A stretch of 64,000 nt of DNA from Labrys sp. KNU-23 (GTDB taxonomy: Bacteria > Pseudomonadota > Alphaproteobacteria > Rhizobiales > Labraceae). A program made the position numbers and the translations under genes. Each line of letters opens with the position of its first letter. Position 1 is the first letter of the stretch. Below are positions 54,538-63,899 of this stretch, piece by piece. The notes beneath the pieces were generated by a model. The model was not told the origin of the DNA and did no database searches. It was given only the letters and a program-made list of their open reading frames with translations. The stretch lies in the NCBI RefSeq assembly GCF_008330945.1, contig NZ_CP043488.1, positions 558,001-622,000 on the forward strand, in the 5' to 3' direction.

Positions 54538-55947
54538 ATGGCGCGTTGCCTCGTACTTGACCTTGGAGCCGGCAGCGGCCGTGCGATGCTGGCCACGCTC
54601 GAGAACCGCCGTCTGAGACTCGACGAAATTCACCGGTTCGAAGGCTATGCGATCGAAAGAGACGACGGCCCTCATTGGTGCCTCCCGCACCTTTTCGATG
54701 AGGTCGAGGAGAGCCTGCGTCGGTGCAGTGCCGTGGCCGGTTCGCTCGATTCCATCGGCGTGGACAGCTGGGGCCTGGATTATGCGCTGCTCGATCATGC
54801 CGGCGGGCTGGTAGAGGAGCCCTACCACTACCGTCATGCCCGCTCGCAGCGCGGCCGGGACGCCTTGCCGCTTCCCCCGGAGGAGCTCTTCGCGATCTCC
54901 GGCGCACAGGATCTGCCGGTCAATACGATCTGCCAGCTTTTCGACCAGACACGGCATGCCCCCGAGGCGTTGGCGAGGAGCCGCGGCCTTTTGATGATGG
55001 CCGACGTCGTCAATTACCATCTGACCGGAAACCTGCGGTCCGAACTGACCCTGGCGCGCACGTCGGGGCTCGTCGATGCCCGCACGGACAATTGGAGCGC
55101 CGATCTTTGCCAAAAGCTCGGCATGCCGCAACGGCTGCTGCAACCCGTCATCCGCCCTGGCGAGGTCTATGGTGCGCTGCGCCGTGAACTCGCCGGCAGG
55201 TTGGGGCTGGGGCCGGTTCCGGTAATCTCGGTCGCGGCCCATGACACGGCCAGCGCGGTGGCGGCTCTCGATCTTGCGGATGGCGGTGGCTTCGTGATCT
55301 GTGGATCCTGGTCCCTGATCGGTCTGGAGCGGCGCGCGCCCGATCTCGACGATGCCGTGCGGGCGGCGGGATTCGGGAACGAGGGCGGTGTCGACGGCCG
55401 TACCTTCCTGGTCAAAAGCCTGAACGGCCTGCATCTCATCCAGAAGCTGCGAGCCGCCTGGCAGCAGCGCGACGGCCGGCCCGTGACGTATGCCGGGATC
55501 GCCGATCAGGTCACGAAAGCCGCCCGTCTGGACGACACGCCGGCCATCGACCCATCCGATCCGCTCTTTTTCAATCCTCCCGATATCATCGAGGCGATCC
55601 GCCGGTCCTGTGCGCGGAACGGCACCTTTCCCCCTTATGACCTCGGGGGGCTGGCACTGGCCGTCTATGATGGCCTCGCCTCGGAAATCGGCTCCGCGGT
55701 CCGGACGATCGAGCAACTGACGGGCCGCGTGCTGCCGAGCCTCACCTTATGCGGGGGCGGCGCGCAGGACGCGATTTTGTGCGACCGGATCGCCGCCTGT
55801 TCCGGAAAGGCCGTGCGCATCGGTCCAATCGAGGCGAGCTCCTGGGGCAACGCCTTGGTCCAGCTCCTGGGCCTGGGCCAGATAAAATCCTTGGAAGAAG
55901 GCCGGGCTCTGGTTGAACGATCCGTCGACATTCGCAATCTTGTCTGA
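54538..55947 (+). CDS. FGGY-family carbohydrate kinase, rhamnulokinase-like
   Basis: 469 aa. The phosphate-binding N-terminus is LVLDLGAGSGRA; SIGVDSWGLDYALLD and EEPYHYRHAR match the rhamnulokinase/fuculokinase branch; the second phosphate motif is CGGGAQDAILC near the C-terminus. It would phosphorylate L-rhamnulose or another ketose before aldol cleavage by the enzyme at 56837. The DeoR gene follows by 36 bases, in one operon. Confidence 0.87.
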   Translation: MARCLVLDLGAGSGRAMLATLENRRLRLDEIHRFEGYAIERDDGPHWCLPHLFDEVEESLRRCSAVAGSLDSIGVDSWGLDYALLDHAGGLVEEPYHYRHARSQRGRDALPLPPEELFAISGAQDLPVNTICQLFDQTRHAPEALARSRGLLMMADVVNYHLTGNLRSELTLARTSGLVDARTDNWSADLCQKLGMPQRLLQPVIRPGEVYGALRRELAGRLGLGPVPVISVAAHDTASAVAALDLADGGGFVICGSWSLIGLERRAPDLDDAVRAAGFGNEGGVDGRTFLVKSLNGLHLIQKLRAAWQQRDGRPVTYAGIADQVTKAARLDDTPAIDPSDPLFFNPPDIIEAIRRSCARNGTFPPYDLGGLALAVYDGLASEIGSAVRTIEQLTGRVLPSLTLCGGGAQDAILCDRIAACSGKAVRIGPIEASSWGNALVQLLGLGQIKSLEEGRALVERSVDIRNLV

Positions 55948-55983
55948 AACGTTCCGATATTTGGTCAGGTGATCTGGTGATGC

Positions 55984-56739
55984 ATGTTGGCGGCTGAGCG
56001 AAAAACCAGGATACTCGACCTTGTCACCCGTAATCGCAGCGTCATGGTGACCGCACTCAGCCAGGAACTGGGGGTTACCGAAGAGACCATACGGCGCGAT
56101 CTCAACAAGCTCGAGAAAGAGGGTCTGCTCAGCCGGACACATGGGGGCGCGGTTGCGCTCAAAGGCGAAGCCGAAGACCTGCCCTATCGAACGCGACATC
56201 TCATCAATATCGGGGCCAAGCGCCTGATCGCCCAGAAGGCATCGGTGCTGGTCAAGGATGGCGATGCGGTGATGATGGACTCATCTTCGACGGCCTATGA
56301 AACCTTGAGAGGTCTCGGCAACCGGCGAGATCTGACGCTCATCACCAATTCCGTCCGCGTCCTGTCGGATCCTAGCTTGCCTGCCTATACGATCATGTCG
56401 GTCGGCGGAGAATTGCGGCGCCGCTCGATGACCTTCGTCGGCCCGCTGGCCAGCCAGACCATCGCCCAGTTCAATGCGGATGTCGCCCTGATCAGCTGCA
56501 AGGCAATCTCGCTGGCCGGTGGCCTCATGGATGCGAGCTTGGCCGATGCGGAGGTGAAGCGGGCCTTCATCGCCAGCGCTCAACGGGTTTGCCTCCTCGT
56601 CGACGGCGAGAAGTTCGACAAGACGGCCCTGATCAGCATCTGCGGTTTCGAACCCATTGATTTCGTGGTCACGGACCGGGAGCCATCGCCGGAATGGCGC
56701 GACTTGTTCGAAAGGAACAAGGTGAAGCTGATCGTGTGA
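55984..56739 (+). CDS. DeoR/GlpR-family repressor
   Basis: 251 aa. Helix-turn-helix at about 3-58 (RKTRILDLVTRNRSVMVTALSQEL, TEETIRRDLNKLEKEGLLSRTHGG) and a DeoR sensor domain (LVKDGDAVMMDSSSTAYE, LTLITNSVRVL, SVGGELRRRSMTFVGP, LLVDGEKFDKTAL). It would sense a sugar phosphate from the neighbouring pathway and probably binds the TGTCCGA-type repeats at 54454-54497 and 56768-56799. Confidence 0.92.
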   Translation: MLAAERKTRILDLVTRNRSVMVTALSQELGVTEETIRRDLNKLEKEGLLSRTHGGAVALKGEAEDLPYRTRHLINIGAKRLIAQKASVLVKDGDAVMMDSSSTAYETLRGLGNRRDLTLITNSVRVLSDPSLPAYTIMSVGGELRRRSMTFVGPLASQTIAQFNADVALISCKAISLAGGLMDASLADAEVKRAFIASAQRVCLLVDGEKFDKTALISICGFEPIDFVVTDREPSPEWRDLFERNKVKLIV

Positions 56740-56767
56740 TGGGCAAGATCGGGCAAGTTCAAAAATA

Positions 56768-56799
56768 AAATGTCCGAATAGTTGACTTTATGACCGAAT
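56768..56799. promoter_or_regulatory. Candidate DeoR operator before the aldolase gene
   Basis: AAATGTCCGAAT at 56768-56779 shares its core with two sites before the kinase gene; a weaker TGACCGAAT follows at 56791-56799. The pair sits 38-69 bases before the aldolase ATG, where a repressor would block the promoter. Confidence 0.55.
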
Positions 56800-56836
56800 T
56801 TGCGATAGCTCGGGTCAACCCAGTGAGGTGCCCGGC

Positions 56837-57520
56837 ATGCAAGACGATCTCCGATTGCGCGAATATATCTGTGAAATCGGGCGCCGCGCCTATGCGCGCG
56901 AGATGGGTGCTGCCAATGACGGCAACTTCTCGGTTCTGCTGGATGACGGCACCTTGCTGTGCACCCCGACCAGCGTGTCCAAGGGGTTCATGACGCCGGA
57001 GATGATCTGCCGGATCGACCGGCAGGGCGCACTCGTCGAGGACAAGGGCTTTCGTCCCTCGACCGAGATCAAGATGCATCTATGCGTCTATGATCATCGG
57101 CCCGATGTCCGGGCCGTCGTGCACGCCCATCCGCTCTACGCTACGGTTCACGCCATCTGCGGCAAGCCGATCACGCAGCAGATCATGCCCGAATCCACCA
57201 TGTTCCTCGGCGAGGTGCCCCTGACGCCCTACGCGCTGCCCTCGACGAGTGAATTGTCCGATGCGATCGCGCCCTATCTCGACCGATATGACGCCCTGCT
57301 GCTGGAAAACCATGGTGCGCTGTCCTACGGGCACGATCTCACCAGCGCCTATTTCAAGATGGAAGCGCTCGATTACTACGCCAAGGTCGTCTACCTCGCG
57401 GCCCATTATGGCGGTGCGAAGGAATTCAACGCCGAGCAGATCGAGAGGCTCCTCGATATCCGCCGCACCAAGTTCTCCCAGCCTGGGCGCCATCCCTTCC
57501 TCGATCGCCCTGCCGAATGA
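56837..57520 (+). CDS. Class II aldolase (FucA/RhaD/AraD family)
   Basis: 227 aa, zinc-dependent. Zinc ligands are in VVHAHPLYATVHA and LLENHGALSYG; the catalytic Glu is probably in PSTEIKMHLC; ANDGNFSVLL is the phosphate-site region. Length is that of L-fuculose-1-phosphate aldolase rather than the longer RhaD. With the kinase it would split a 6-deoxyketose 1-phosphate to DHAP and lactaldehyde. I prefer ATG 56837 over an in-frame GTG at 56828 because of the upstream GTGAGG. Confidence 0.88.
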   Translation: MQDDLRLREYICEIGRRAYAREMGAANDGNFSVLLDDGTLLCTPTSVSKGFMTPEMICRIDRQGALVEDKGFRPSTEIKMHLCVYDHRPDVRAVVHAHPLYATVHAICGKPITQQIMPESTMFLGEVPLTPYALPSTSELSDAIAPYLDRYDALLLENHGALSYGHDLTSAYFKMEALDYYAKVVYLAAHYGGAKEFNAEQIERLLDIRRTKFSQPGRHPFLDRPAE

Positions 57521-57569
57521 AAGCAGGCTCGACCTGCATTGCCCCACTATCCGCAAACGGGAGGATCCC

Positions 57570-58343
57570 ATGTATGTGCGCAAGTTCCGTCTTGACGGCC
57601 GGGTTGCCGTCGTCACCGGCGGGGGACGTGGCATTGGCCTGAGTTGTGCCGAGGCCTTGCTGGAAAATGGCGCAAAAGTCGTCATCGCGGACATCGACCT
57701 GTCGATCGCCGCCGAAGGGCAGGCGGCGCTGGCGCGCAAGGGCTATGAAGTCGATGTGCGCCAGGTCGACGTGACCAAGCCCGCCGAGGTCGAGGCGCTG
57801 GCCGGCGATATCGTGCGGGATCATGGCCGGGTCGACATCCTCGTTGCCAATGCGGGCATTGCCCGTTCGGGAACGGCGGCCGAAGACGTGACCGACGAGC
57901 ATTGGCTGCATGTGAACGACGTAAACTACAACGGCGTCTTCTGGTGCAATCGTGCCTTCGGCCGCCACATGCTCAAGGCGGGGCGGGGGGCTATCGTGAA
58001 TATCGGCTCGATGTCCGGCCTGATTTCGAACCGTCCTCAAAAGCAGACCTACTACAACGCGGCCAAGGCTGCGGTACACCAGATGACCTCGTCGCTGGCC
58101 GCCGAATGGGCCGATCGCGGCGTGCGGGTCAATGCGGTGGCACCGACCTATATCGAGACGGCCATGACCATGTACCGGCACGACAATGACGGCATGATCG
58201 ACGTCTGGCTGCGCGACACGCCAATGCACCGTCTCGGCAAGCCGGACGAGATCGCATCGGTGGTGCATTTCCTGGCCTGCGATGCCTCCAGCCTGATGAC
58301 GGGAACCACGGTGGTGGCAGACGGCGGATTTACCTGCTGGTGA
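57570..58343 (+). CDS. SDR-family dehydrogenase of the sugar pathway
   Basis: 257 aa. Cofactor motif TGGGRGIG with Asp in VVIADIDLS (NAD preference), catalytic Ser in NIGSMSG and Tyr/Lys in YYNAAKAAV. It starts 49 bases after the aldolase stop with GGGAGG as ribosome site. It may oxidise the lactaldehyde, or the sugar itself; the evidence does not decide. Confidence 0.9.
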   Translation: MYVRKFRLDGRVAVVTGGGRGIGLSCAEALLENGAKVVIADIDLSIAAEGQAALARKGYEVDVRQVDVTKPAEVEALAGDIVRDHGRVDILVANAGIARSGTAAEDVTDEHWLHVNDVNYNGVFWCNRAFGRHMLKAGRGAIVNIGSMSGLISNRPQKQTYYNAAKAAVHQMTSSLAAEWADRGVRVNAVAPTYIETAMTMYRHDNDGMIDVWLRDTPMHRLGKPDEIASVVHFLACDASSLMTGTTVVADGGFTCW

Positions 58344-58552
58344 CGATCGCAGGCGGGAAAGCCCGATAGCCGTCTCATCCGGCGGCCACGTCGGCCATGA
58401 ACCGCCCATGCTGGCCATGGCCAGGAGTGCCGGCGGCTGCCTATGCTGGCTATGTTTTATCTTGCCCAGCGTGTCATTCTCGTCTGCATCAAGGCTGTGA
58501 CCGATCCCGTGGCACTGGCAGCCTTTCCACCCGATAGGGTCGCGCCTCCACT

Positions 58553-58617
58553 AAAACGATTCAGTTAGGTATTGACAAACAAGTCCTGCTAGTTAATCGT
58601 TTTATTAAATCGTTTAA
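58553..58617 (+). promoter_or_regulatory. LacI promoter with three operator-like sites
   Basis: AAAACGATT (58553-58561) and its exact inverse AATCGTTTT (58595-58603) flank a TTGACA -35 box at 58572-58577; a third site, TTAAATCGTTTAA (58605-58617), is itself almost palindromic with the central CG usual for LacI sites. They lie 36-100 bases before the lacI-type gene and point to autoregulation, perhaps with looping. The rest of the 309-base gap shows nothing. Confidence 0.6.
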
Positions 58618-58652
58618 GTAAGAAATATCGGGAACGGAAACGTCGGGCTGCC

Positions 58653-59750
58653 ATGCGCAAACCTAAGCGTATTTCCATCAAAAATGTTGCTGCTCGGGCT
58701 GGCGTTTCGCCGGCTACCGTGTCGAACGTTCTCAACGGTCGGCAGGGGGCGGCGACCCCGGAGGTCGCCGAACGCGTGCAGGCCATTGCGCGTGAGCTGG
58801 GCTATGAAGTCGACCGGGTTGCCTCGCAACTCAGAACGGGAAAGGCGCGGGTCGTCACCGTTCTCGTGCCAAGCCTCGACAATCCCTATTTCAGCGCTGT
58901 CATCGCCAGCCTGGAACGTTGTGTCCAGGATGAAGGCTACGACATCATCGTGGCGAGTTCGAACGAGAATGAAGAGGTCGAGCGATCTCGCCTGTCGGCC
59001 CTGCTGTCCTGGCGCCCGTCGGGAGTCATCATCATTCCGAACGATGATCGCTTCGCGACCCGTGCGCTTCTCGACGATGTCGGCGTGCCCTATGTCGTCG
59101 TCGATCGCATAACCGAAGGTTTCGAGGGCGACACCATCGGCAGCGACAATTTTTCCGCCGGGCGACACGCCGCCGAACACCTCCTGGAATATGGCCACAG
59201 CCATGCCCTGGTGGTCGCAACCACCACGCGTATCGCCAATATTCGCGAGCGCTGCGCCGGCATTGTGCAGGTCTTCGAGGAAGCGGGCCTGCCTGCTCCG
59301 CCCATTCTCGAAGTCGGCCAGACATTCGAGACCGTCGCCGAGGGCCTGCAACGCTGGTTCGCGGCCAATGAGCGGCCCACCGCCGTCATCGCCCTCACCA
59401 ATTTCGGGACCCTCGGCGTTCTTGCCGACATGGCCCAGCGCACTATCCGGATTCCCGAGGAGATCTCGCTGGTCGGCTTCGACGACTATGCCTGGATGCG
59501 CGCGACGGCGCCGCCCATCACCGCCATGCGGCAGGATGTCGAGCAGATCGCCGCGGAGGCGTGGGCGACCATCCGCGCCAGGATCGACAATCCGGCTGCA
59601 GTGGCCCGGCATGTCCGCCTGCCCTGCGAACTCGTCCTGAGAAGCTCGACCAAAAGGATCGGCTTGCCGATCCGTCGCCTGCCTGCCGGCGAAGAGCCGG
59701 CCAAGGGCGGAACGCGACGAAAATCCGCGGCCAGGCAGCCCAGGGCCTAG
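58653..59750 (+). CDS. LacI-family repressor
   Basis: 365 aa. The helix-turn-helix with hinge is at 8-60 (ISIKNVAARAGVSPATVSNVL, RELGYEVDRVASQLRTGK). A periplasmic-binding-like sensor domain follows (VTVLVPSLDNPYFSAVIASL, VPYVVVDRI, ISLVGFDDYAWMR). The C-terminal tail is Arg/Ala-rich. It precedes and probably regulates the ABC importer at 59836-63065. The ribosome site is weak. Confidence 0.93.
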   Translation: MRKPKRISIKNVAARAGVSPATVSNVLNGRQGAATPEVAERVQAIARELGYEVDRVASQLRTGKARVVTVLVPSLDNPYFSAVIASLERCVQDEGYDIIVASSNENEEVERSRLSALLSWRPSGVIIIPNDDRFATRALLDDVGVPYVVVDRITEGFEGDTIGSDNFSAGRHAAEHLLEYGHSHALVVATTTRIANIRERCAGIVQVFEEAGLPAPPILEVGQTFETVAEGLQRWFAANERPTAVIALTNFGTLGVLADMAQRTIRIPEEISLVGFDDYAWMRATAPPITAMRQDVEQIAAEAWATIRARIDNPAAVARHVRLPCELVLRSSTKRIGLPIRRLPAGEEPAKGGTRRKSAARQPRA

Positions 59751-59835
59751 CTCGCCAGCCCCTGCGAGATTTTGAAACGACGCGTCGTTACCGGCACCGG
59801 CGCGCCCATAAGAACGGCCGGAATGGAGGATGAAC

Positions 59836-61185
59836 ATGAAACGCTCCGCATTCAAGCACATCATGGTCGGCACGGCATCCGCGCTTGCCTGCCTCGCCGG
59901 TCTGGCCGCCCATGCCCAGGACATCGATTGGAAGGGCAAGCTCGCCGACCAGGCCGGCAAGACGCTGAAACTGATCAGCATCAGCGATCCCTTCATCGAG
60001 GCGATCAAGACGACCAAGGACGACTACACCAAGCTCACCGGGGCCAAGGTGGAGGTCGATGGCAACGGCTATGACGCCCTGCACGACAAGGAGTTGCTGA
60101 ACTGCTCGCAGAACGACAGCAGCTATGACGTGCTGCTCATCGATGGCATCTGGATCGGCGAGTTCGTCGAGGCCGGCTGCATCGACGCGCTCGACGACCG
60201 CATCGCCAAGGAAGACCCCAAGGCGATCGCCTGGGACGACTACACCTCCTCGGGTGCCGGCCAGGCGAGCTGGGACAACAAGAAATACTGCCTGCCTGTC
60301 GCGATCTACTACGAGCTGATGTATTACCGCACGGATCTGTTCGAAAAGGCGAAGATGCAGCCACCCAGGACCTTCGACGAATTGCAGAAGGCTGCCAAGT
60401 TCTTCACCAACAATCCGGATTTTCCGGGCGTCTACGGCTACGCCATGAACAACCAGCGTGGCGCAGCGGCCGGCCAGCAATATTTCGAATGGATCTTCAA
60501 TGCCGGCGGCTCGCCCTGGAAGAGCAATGTCATCGGCGCGGCCGATCCTTATGCCGACATGACGCCGACCCTCAACTCGCCCGAGTCCCTCGATCTCGTG
60601 CAGTTCTTCAAGGACATGGTGAAATTCGGCCCGCCCGGTGTCGAGAGCTACGCCTGGGACGAGCGCGCCAGCGCCTTTGCCAGCGGCAAGCTTGCCATGA
60701 TGAACGACTGGTCGGTGCGTGCCCAGATCGCCAACGATCCCAAGACCAGCCAGATCGCCGGCAAGTTCGGCAGCGTCCTGATGCCCTCCAAGGCCGGCAA
60801 GCCGGTTCCGCCGGTCGGCGGCTGGGTCATGTGCCTCAACGCCCATGGTACCCAGAAGGACGCGGCCTGGGACTTCATGAAATGGTACGCCAGCCCGGCC
60901 GAGCACAAGCGCTATGTCCTGGCAGGCGGTACGCCGAGCCGGCTGAGCGCCATCAACGATGCGGAGGTCCAGGCCAAGTATCCCTGGACCAAGACCATCG
61001 CCGAGGCCCAGAAGACGGCTTGGACCGAGGTGCGCCCGCGCATTCCCGCCACCTTCCAGCTGATCGACACCATTGGCGTCAACGTCAACAAGGCGATCAT
61101 CGGCGAGATGTCGGTGAAGGACGCCATGGACGATGCCAATGCCAAGGCCACGCAGCTCCTGAAGTCCTCCGGCGCCCTGAAGTAA
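59836..61185 (+). CDS. Extracellular sugar-binding protein of a second CUT1 importer
   Basis: 449 aa. Signal peptide KRSAFKHIMVGTASALACL ending AHAQ. The mature part has the family 1 solute-binding pattern (SYDVLLIDGIWIGEFVEAG, CLPVAIYYELMYYRTDLFEKA, PVGGWVMCLNAHG). ATG 59836 is chosen because GGAGG is 6 bases away; the ATG at 59830 is too close. The ligand is probably a sugar or polyol linked to the neighbouring SDR and epimerase. Confidence 0.92.
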   Translation: MKRSAFKHIMVGTASALACLAGLAAHAQDIDWKGKLADQAGKTLKLISISDPFIEAIKTTKDDYTKLTGAKVEVDGNGYDALHDKELLNCSQNDSSYDVLLIDGIWIGEFVEAGCIDALDDRIAKEDPKAIAWDDYTSSGAGQASWDNKKYCLPVAIYYELMYYRTDLFEKAKMQPPRTFDELQKAAKFFTNNPDFPGVYGYAMNNQRGAAAGQQYFEWIFNAGGSPWKSNVIGAADPYADMTPTLNSPESLDLVQFFKDMVKFGPPGVESYAWDERASAFASGKLAMMNDWSVRAQIANDPKTSQIAGKFGSVLMPSKAGKPVPPVGGWVMCLNAHGTQKDAAWDFMKWYASPAEHKRYVLAGGTPSRLSAINDAEVQAKYPWTKTIAEAQKTAWTEVRPRIPATFQLIDTIGVNVNKAIIGEMSVKDAMDDANAKATQLLKSSGALK

Positions 61186-61261
61186 GCTTGGTGGGTATGG
61201 CCCGCTCCATGTCCTGATCGGACGACCCCTCCTCCGGCACGGGGAGGGGGATCGCGGCGAT

Positions 61262-61286
61262 CCCTGGCGGCTTTCCGCCGCCAGGG
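61262..61286 (+). terminator. Strong hairpin between binding-protein and permease genes
   Basis: Perfect 10-bp stem CCCTGGCGGC/GCCGCCAGGG around TTTCC, without a T-run. In ABC operons such a hairpin usually stabilises the binding-protein mRNA and cuts read-through into the permeases. Confidence 0.7.
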
Positions 61287-61318
61287 CCCGGCCGGCAGCC
61301 AAACAGAGGCGGAACTTC

Positions 61319-62251
61319 ATGCAGCCCGCGGCCCTTGCACCCTCCCATGACCTGCCCCGCCGGCGACTTGCCTTCCTGCGCAACGATCGCCTGCAGCAGA
61401 CGGCCTTCATCCTGCCGACCTGTCTCTTCCTGCTGTTCCTGACCATCTATCCCTTCGTCTATTCGGTCTATCTCAGCCTGCACCAGGTCAAGCTCACCAC
61501 GCTGCAGCGCGCCGTGTTCACCGGCTTCGACAATTATCTCTTCCTCCTGCATGACGGGCTGTTCCTGCGCGCCCTCCTCAATACGGCAATCCTGGGCGTG
61601 AGTTCGATCGCGCTGGAGATCGTCATCGGCTTCACGGCCGCGAAGGTCTTCTACGAGCTGTCGCATCTGCGTTGGGTTGGCGCGCTGCGCTCGCTCTATC
61701 TGATGCCGATGATGGTGACGCCGCTGATCGTCGGCATGATCTTCGCCTATCTGTTCAACCCGACATTGGGGGTGGTGAACTATGTCATCCAGTTCGTCGG
61801 GCTGACGCCCGTCTCCTGGTTCGGCGAGCCTGTCACGGCCATGGTCTCCATGGTGCTGATCAATGTGTGGCAGTGGTCGCCCTTCATGATGCTGCTGTGC
61901 CTGGCGGCCCTGACCTCGATCCGCACCGATCTCTATGAAGCCGCCCGCGTCGACGGCGCGCGCTGGCACCATATTCTCTGGTCGCTGGAAGTGCCCTCGA
62001 TCCTCAACGTCGTGCTGCTCGGCGTCATCCTGCGCATCATCGATGTGCTGCGCTTCTTCGACGTCATCTATGTCACCACGCGCGGCGGCCCGGGCGATGC
62101 CACCATGGTGGTGACGCTCTATGCCTACCAGCAGGATTTCCAGTATTTCCAGATCGGTATCGGTTCGGCCGCCGCCGTTCTCATCCTCGTCATCAGCATC
62201 GTCATCACCACCTTCGCGGTCCGCCTGTTGAGGAGCGTGGAAAATGCATAG
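61319..62251 (+). CDS. Sugar ABC importer permease (MalF type)
   Basis: 310 aa with about six membrane segments (FILPTCLFLLFLTIYPFVYSV is the first) and the EAA loop in LYEAARVDGARWHHILWSLEVP. Its 3' end overlaps the next permease gene by 8 bases. AGAGGCGG precedes the ATG. Confidence 0.93.
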   Translation: MQPAALAPSHDLPRRRLAFLRNDRLQQTAFILPTCLFLLFLTIYPFVYSVYLSLHQVKLTTLQRAVFTGFDNYLFLLHDGLFLRALLNTAILGVSSIALEIVIGFTAAKVFYELSHLRWVGALRSLYLMPMMVTPLIVGMIFAYLFNPTLGVVNYVIQFVGLTPVSWFGEPVTAMVSMVLINVWQWSPFMMLLCLAALTSIRTDLYEAARVDGARWHHILWSLEVPSILNVVLLGVILRIIDVLRFFDVIYVTTRGGPGDATMVVTLYAYQQDFQYFQIGIGSAAAVLILVISIVITTFAVRLLRSVENA

Positions 62252-63065
62252 CATCCGCGGCAAGGATATCGGGCTCGTCATCGCAGCTCTCGCCTTCACG
62301 GCCTTCGCCGTCGGGCCGCTGCTGTGGATCGGCCTGAGCTCGTTCAAGAACACCAGCGAAATCATCGCCATTCCGCCGGTCTGGATCCCGGACTTCACCT
62401 ATCTCGACAATTACGCGCATATCTTCGCCGATTACTGGCCCTTCATCCTGAACTCTGTCGTAGTGACGCTCGGGGCTACGGCCCTGGCACTGCTGTTTGC
62501 CATTCCCACGGCCTTTGGCCTGGTGAACTTCCAGATGCGCGCCTCCAACGCGATCGCCGACTGGATCCTGTCGACGCGCATGATGCCGCCGATCGCCGCC
62601 GCCGTACCGCTGTTCGTGATCTTCAGGGGGCTCGGCCTTCTCGACAGCGTGTGGGCGCTGATCATCGCCTATGCCGGCTTCAACCTGCCTTTCGCGGTCT
62701 GGGTCTCGATGTCCTTCCTGCGCCGGGTACCGCGGGAGGTGATCGAGGCGGCGCGGCTGGAAGGCTGCAGCTGGACCCAGGTGCTCGTGCGGATCGCCCT
62801 GCCCATGAGCCTGAGCGGTGTGATGACCGTGGCAACCTTCGTCTTCATCTTCTGCTGGAACGAGTTCCTGCTCTCGCTGTTCCTGACCACCCGCTCGGCC
62901 CGCACGCTGCCGGTGGTGATCTCCTCCTTCATCGGCACGGGCAAGGTCTATTGGGACCTGATCGCGGCCGCGTCGATCATCCAATGCGTGCCACCGGTAA
63001 TCTTCACCCTCTTCATGCAGCGCCACATCGTCTCGGGAATGACGATGGGCGCTGTCAAGGACTGA
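62244..63065 (+). CDS. Sugar ABC importer permease (MalG type)
   Basis: 273 aa, six membrane segments, EAA loop in VIEAARLEGCSWTQVLVRIALP and a C-terminal TMGAVKD typical of CUT1 second permeases. No ATPase gene follows within the window; an SDR gene comes next, 28 bases on. Confidence 0.93.
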   Translation: MHSIRGKDIGLVIAALAFTAFAVGPLLWIGLSSFKNTSEIIAIPPVWIPDFTYLDNYAHIFADYWPFILNSVVVTLGATALALLFAIPTAFGLVNFQMRASNAIADWILSTRMMPPIAAAVPLFVIFRGLGLLDSVWALIIAYAGFNLPFAVWVSMSFLRRVPREVIEAARLEGCSWTQVLVRIALPMSLSGVMTVATFVFIFCWNEFLLSLFLTTRSARTLPVVISSFIGTGKVYWDLIAAASIIQCVPPVIFTLFMQRHIVSGMTMGAVKD

Positions 63066-63093
63066 CCTGCGACCATGACCCTGGAGATCCCAC

Positions 63094-63864
63094 ATGTCTG
63101 AATTAGCCCAGCGCGGCAGGAACCGCGCAGCCGTCGTCACCGGCGCCAGCCGTGGCATCGGGCGCGCCATCGTCAGGCGGCTGGCAGCCGAGGGCTACCA
63201 CGTGGTCGCCAACGACATCGAACGCCAGCGCGAAGAAATGGAGACGCTGCGGGCCGAGGTCGAGGCCGGCGGAGGGCGCTGTGATATCGCCTATGCGGAT
63301 GTCAGCAACCCCGATGACGTCGCCTCGCTTGCGCAATATGCCCTTGCCCGCTGCGGTACCATCGATGTCCTGGTCAACAATGCGGGTGTCCTCTCCGTCC
63401 ATAAGGTCGAGGATATCGAGCCCGACGAGTGGGACCGCATGTATGACGTCAACACCAAGGGCACCTTCATGGTGACGAAGGCGCTGCTCGGCCATTTCCG
63501 GCAGCGCAAGGCCGGCCGCATCATCAATATCGCCTCCATCGGCGGCAAGCGCGGCGGCGTCGGCCAGGCCCATTACTGCTCCTCCAAGGCCGCGGTGATC
63601 AGCTTCACCCATATCCTGGCCATGGAGGTCGGCCTCGACGGCATCACCGTCAATGCGGTCTGTCCCGGCATCATCGACACCGACATGGGCCGAAACAATT
63701 ATCGGGATGAGGAGTCCTTGAGAAAGGTCATCGAGAAGACCACGCTCGGGCGCCTGGGATATCCGGAGGATGTCGTCGGCTCGGTCGCCTTCTTCGCTTC
63801 CGATGATGCATCCTTCATCACCGGGCAGGCCCTCAACGTCTGTGGCGGTATCATCTTCCACTGA
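63094..63864 (+). CDS. SDR-family oxidoreductase
   Basis: 256 aa. Cofactor motif TGASRGIGRA, Asp in VVANDIERQ (NAD preference), NNAG, Ser in NIASIGGKRGG and Tyr/Lys in HYCSSKAAV. Part of the importer operon, so likely a sugar alcohol or sugar dehydrogenase acting on the transported compound. Confidence 0.9.
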   Translation: MSELAQRGRNRAAVVTGASRGIGRAIVRRLAAEGYHVVANDIERQREEMETLRAEVEAGGGRCDIAYADVSNPDDVASLAQYALARCGTIDVLVNNAGVLSVHKVEDIEPDEWDRMYDVNTKGTFMVTKALLGHFRQRKAGRIINIASIGGKRGGVGQAHYCSSKAAVISFTHILAMEVGLDGITVNAVCPGIIDTDMGRNNYRDEESLRKVIEKTTLGRLGYPEDVVGSVAFFASDDASFITGQALNVCGGIIFH

Positions 63865-63899
63865 AGCCCATCATCTCTGCTGAAGGAAAGACCGGCATC

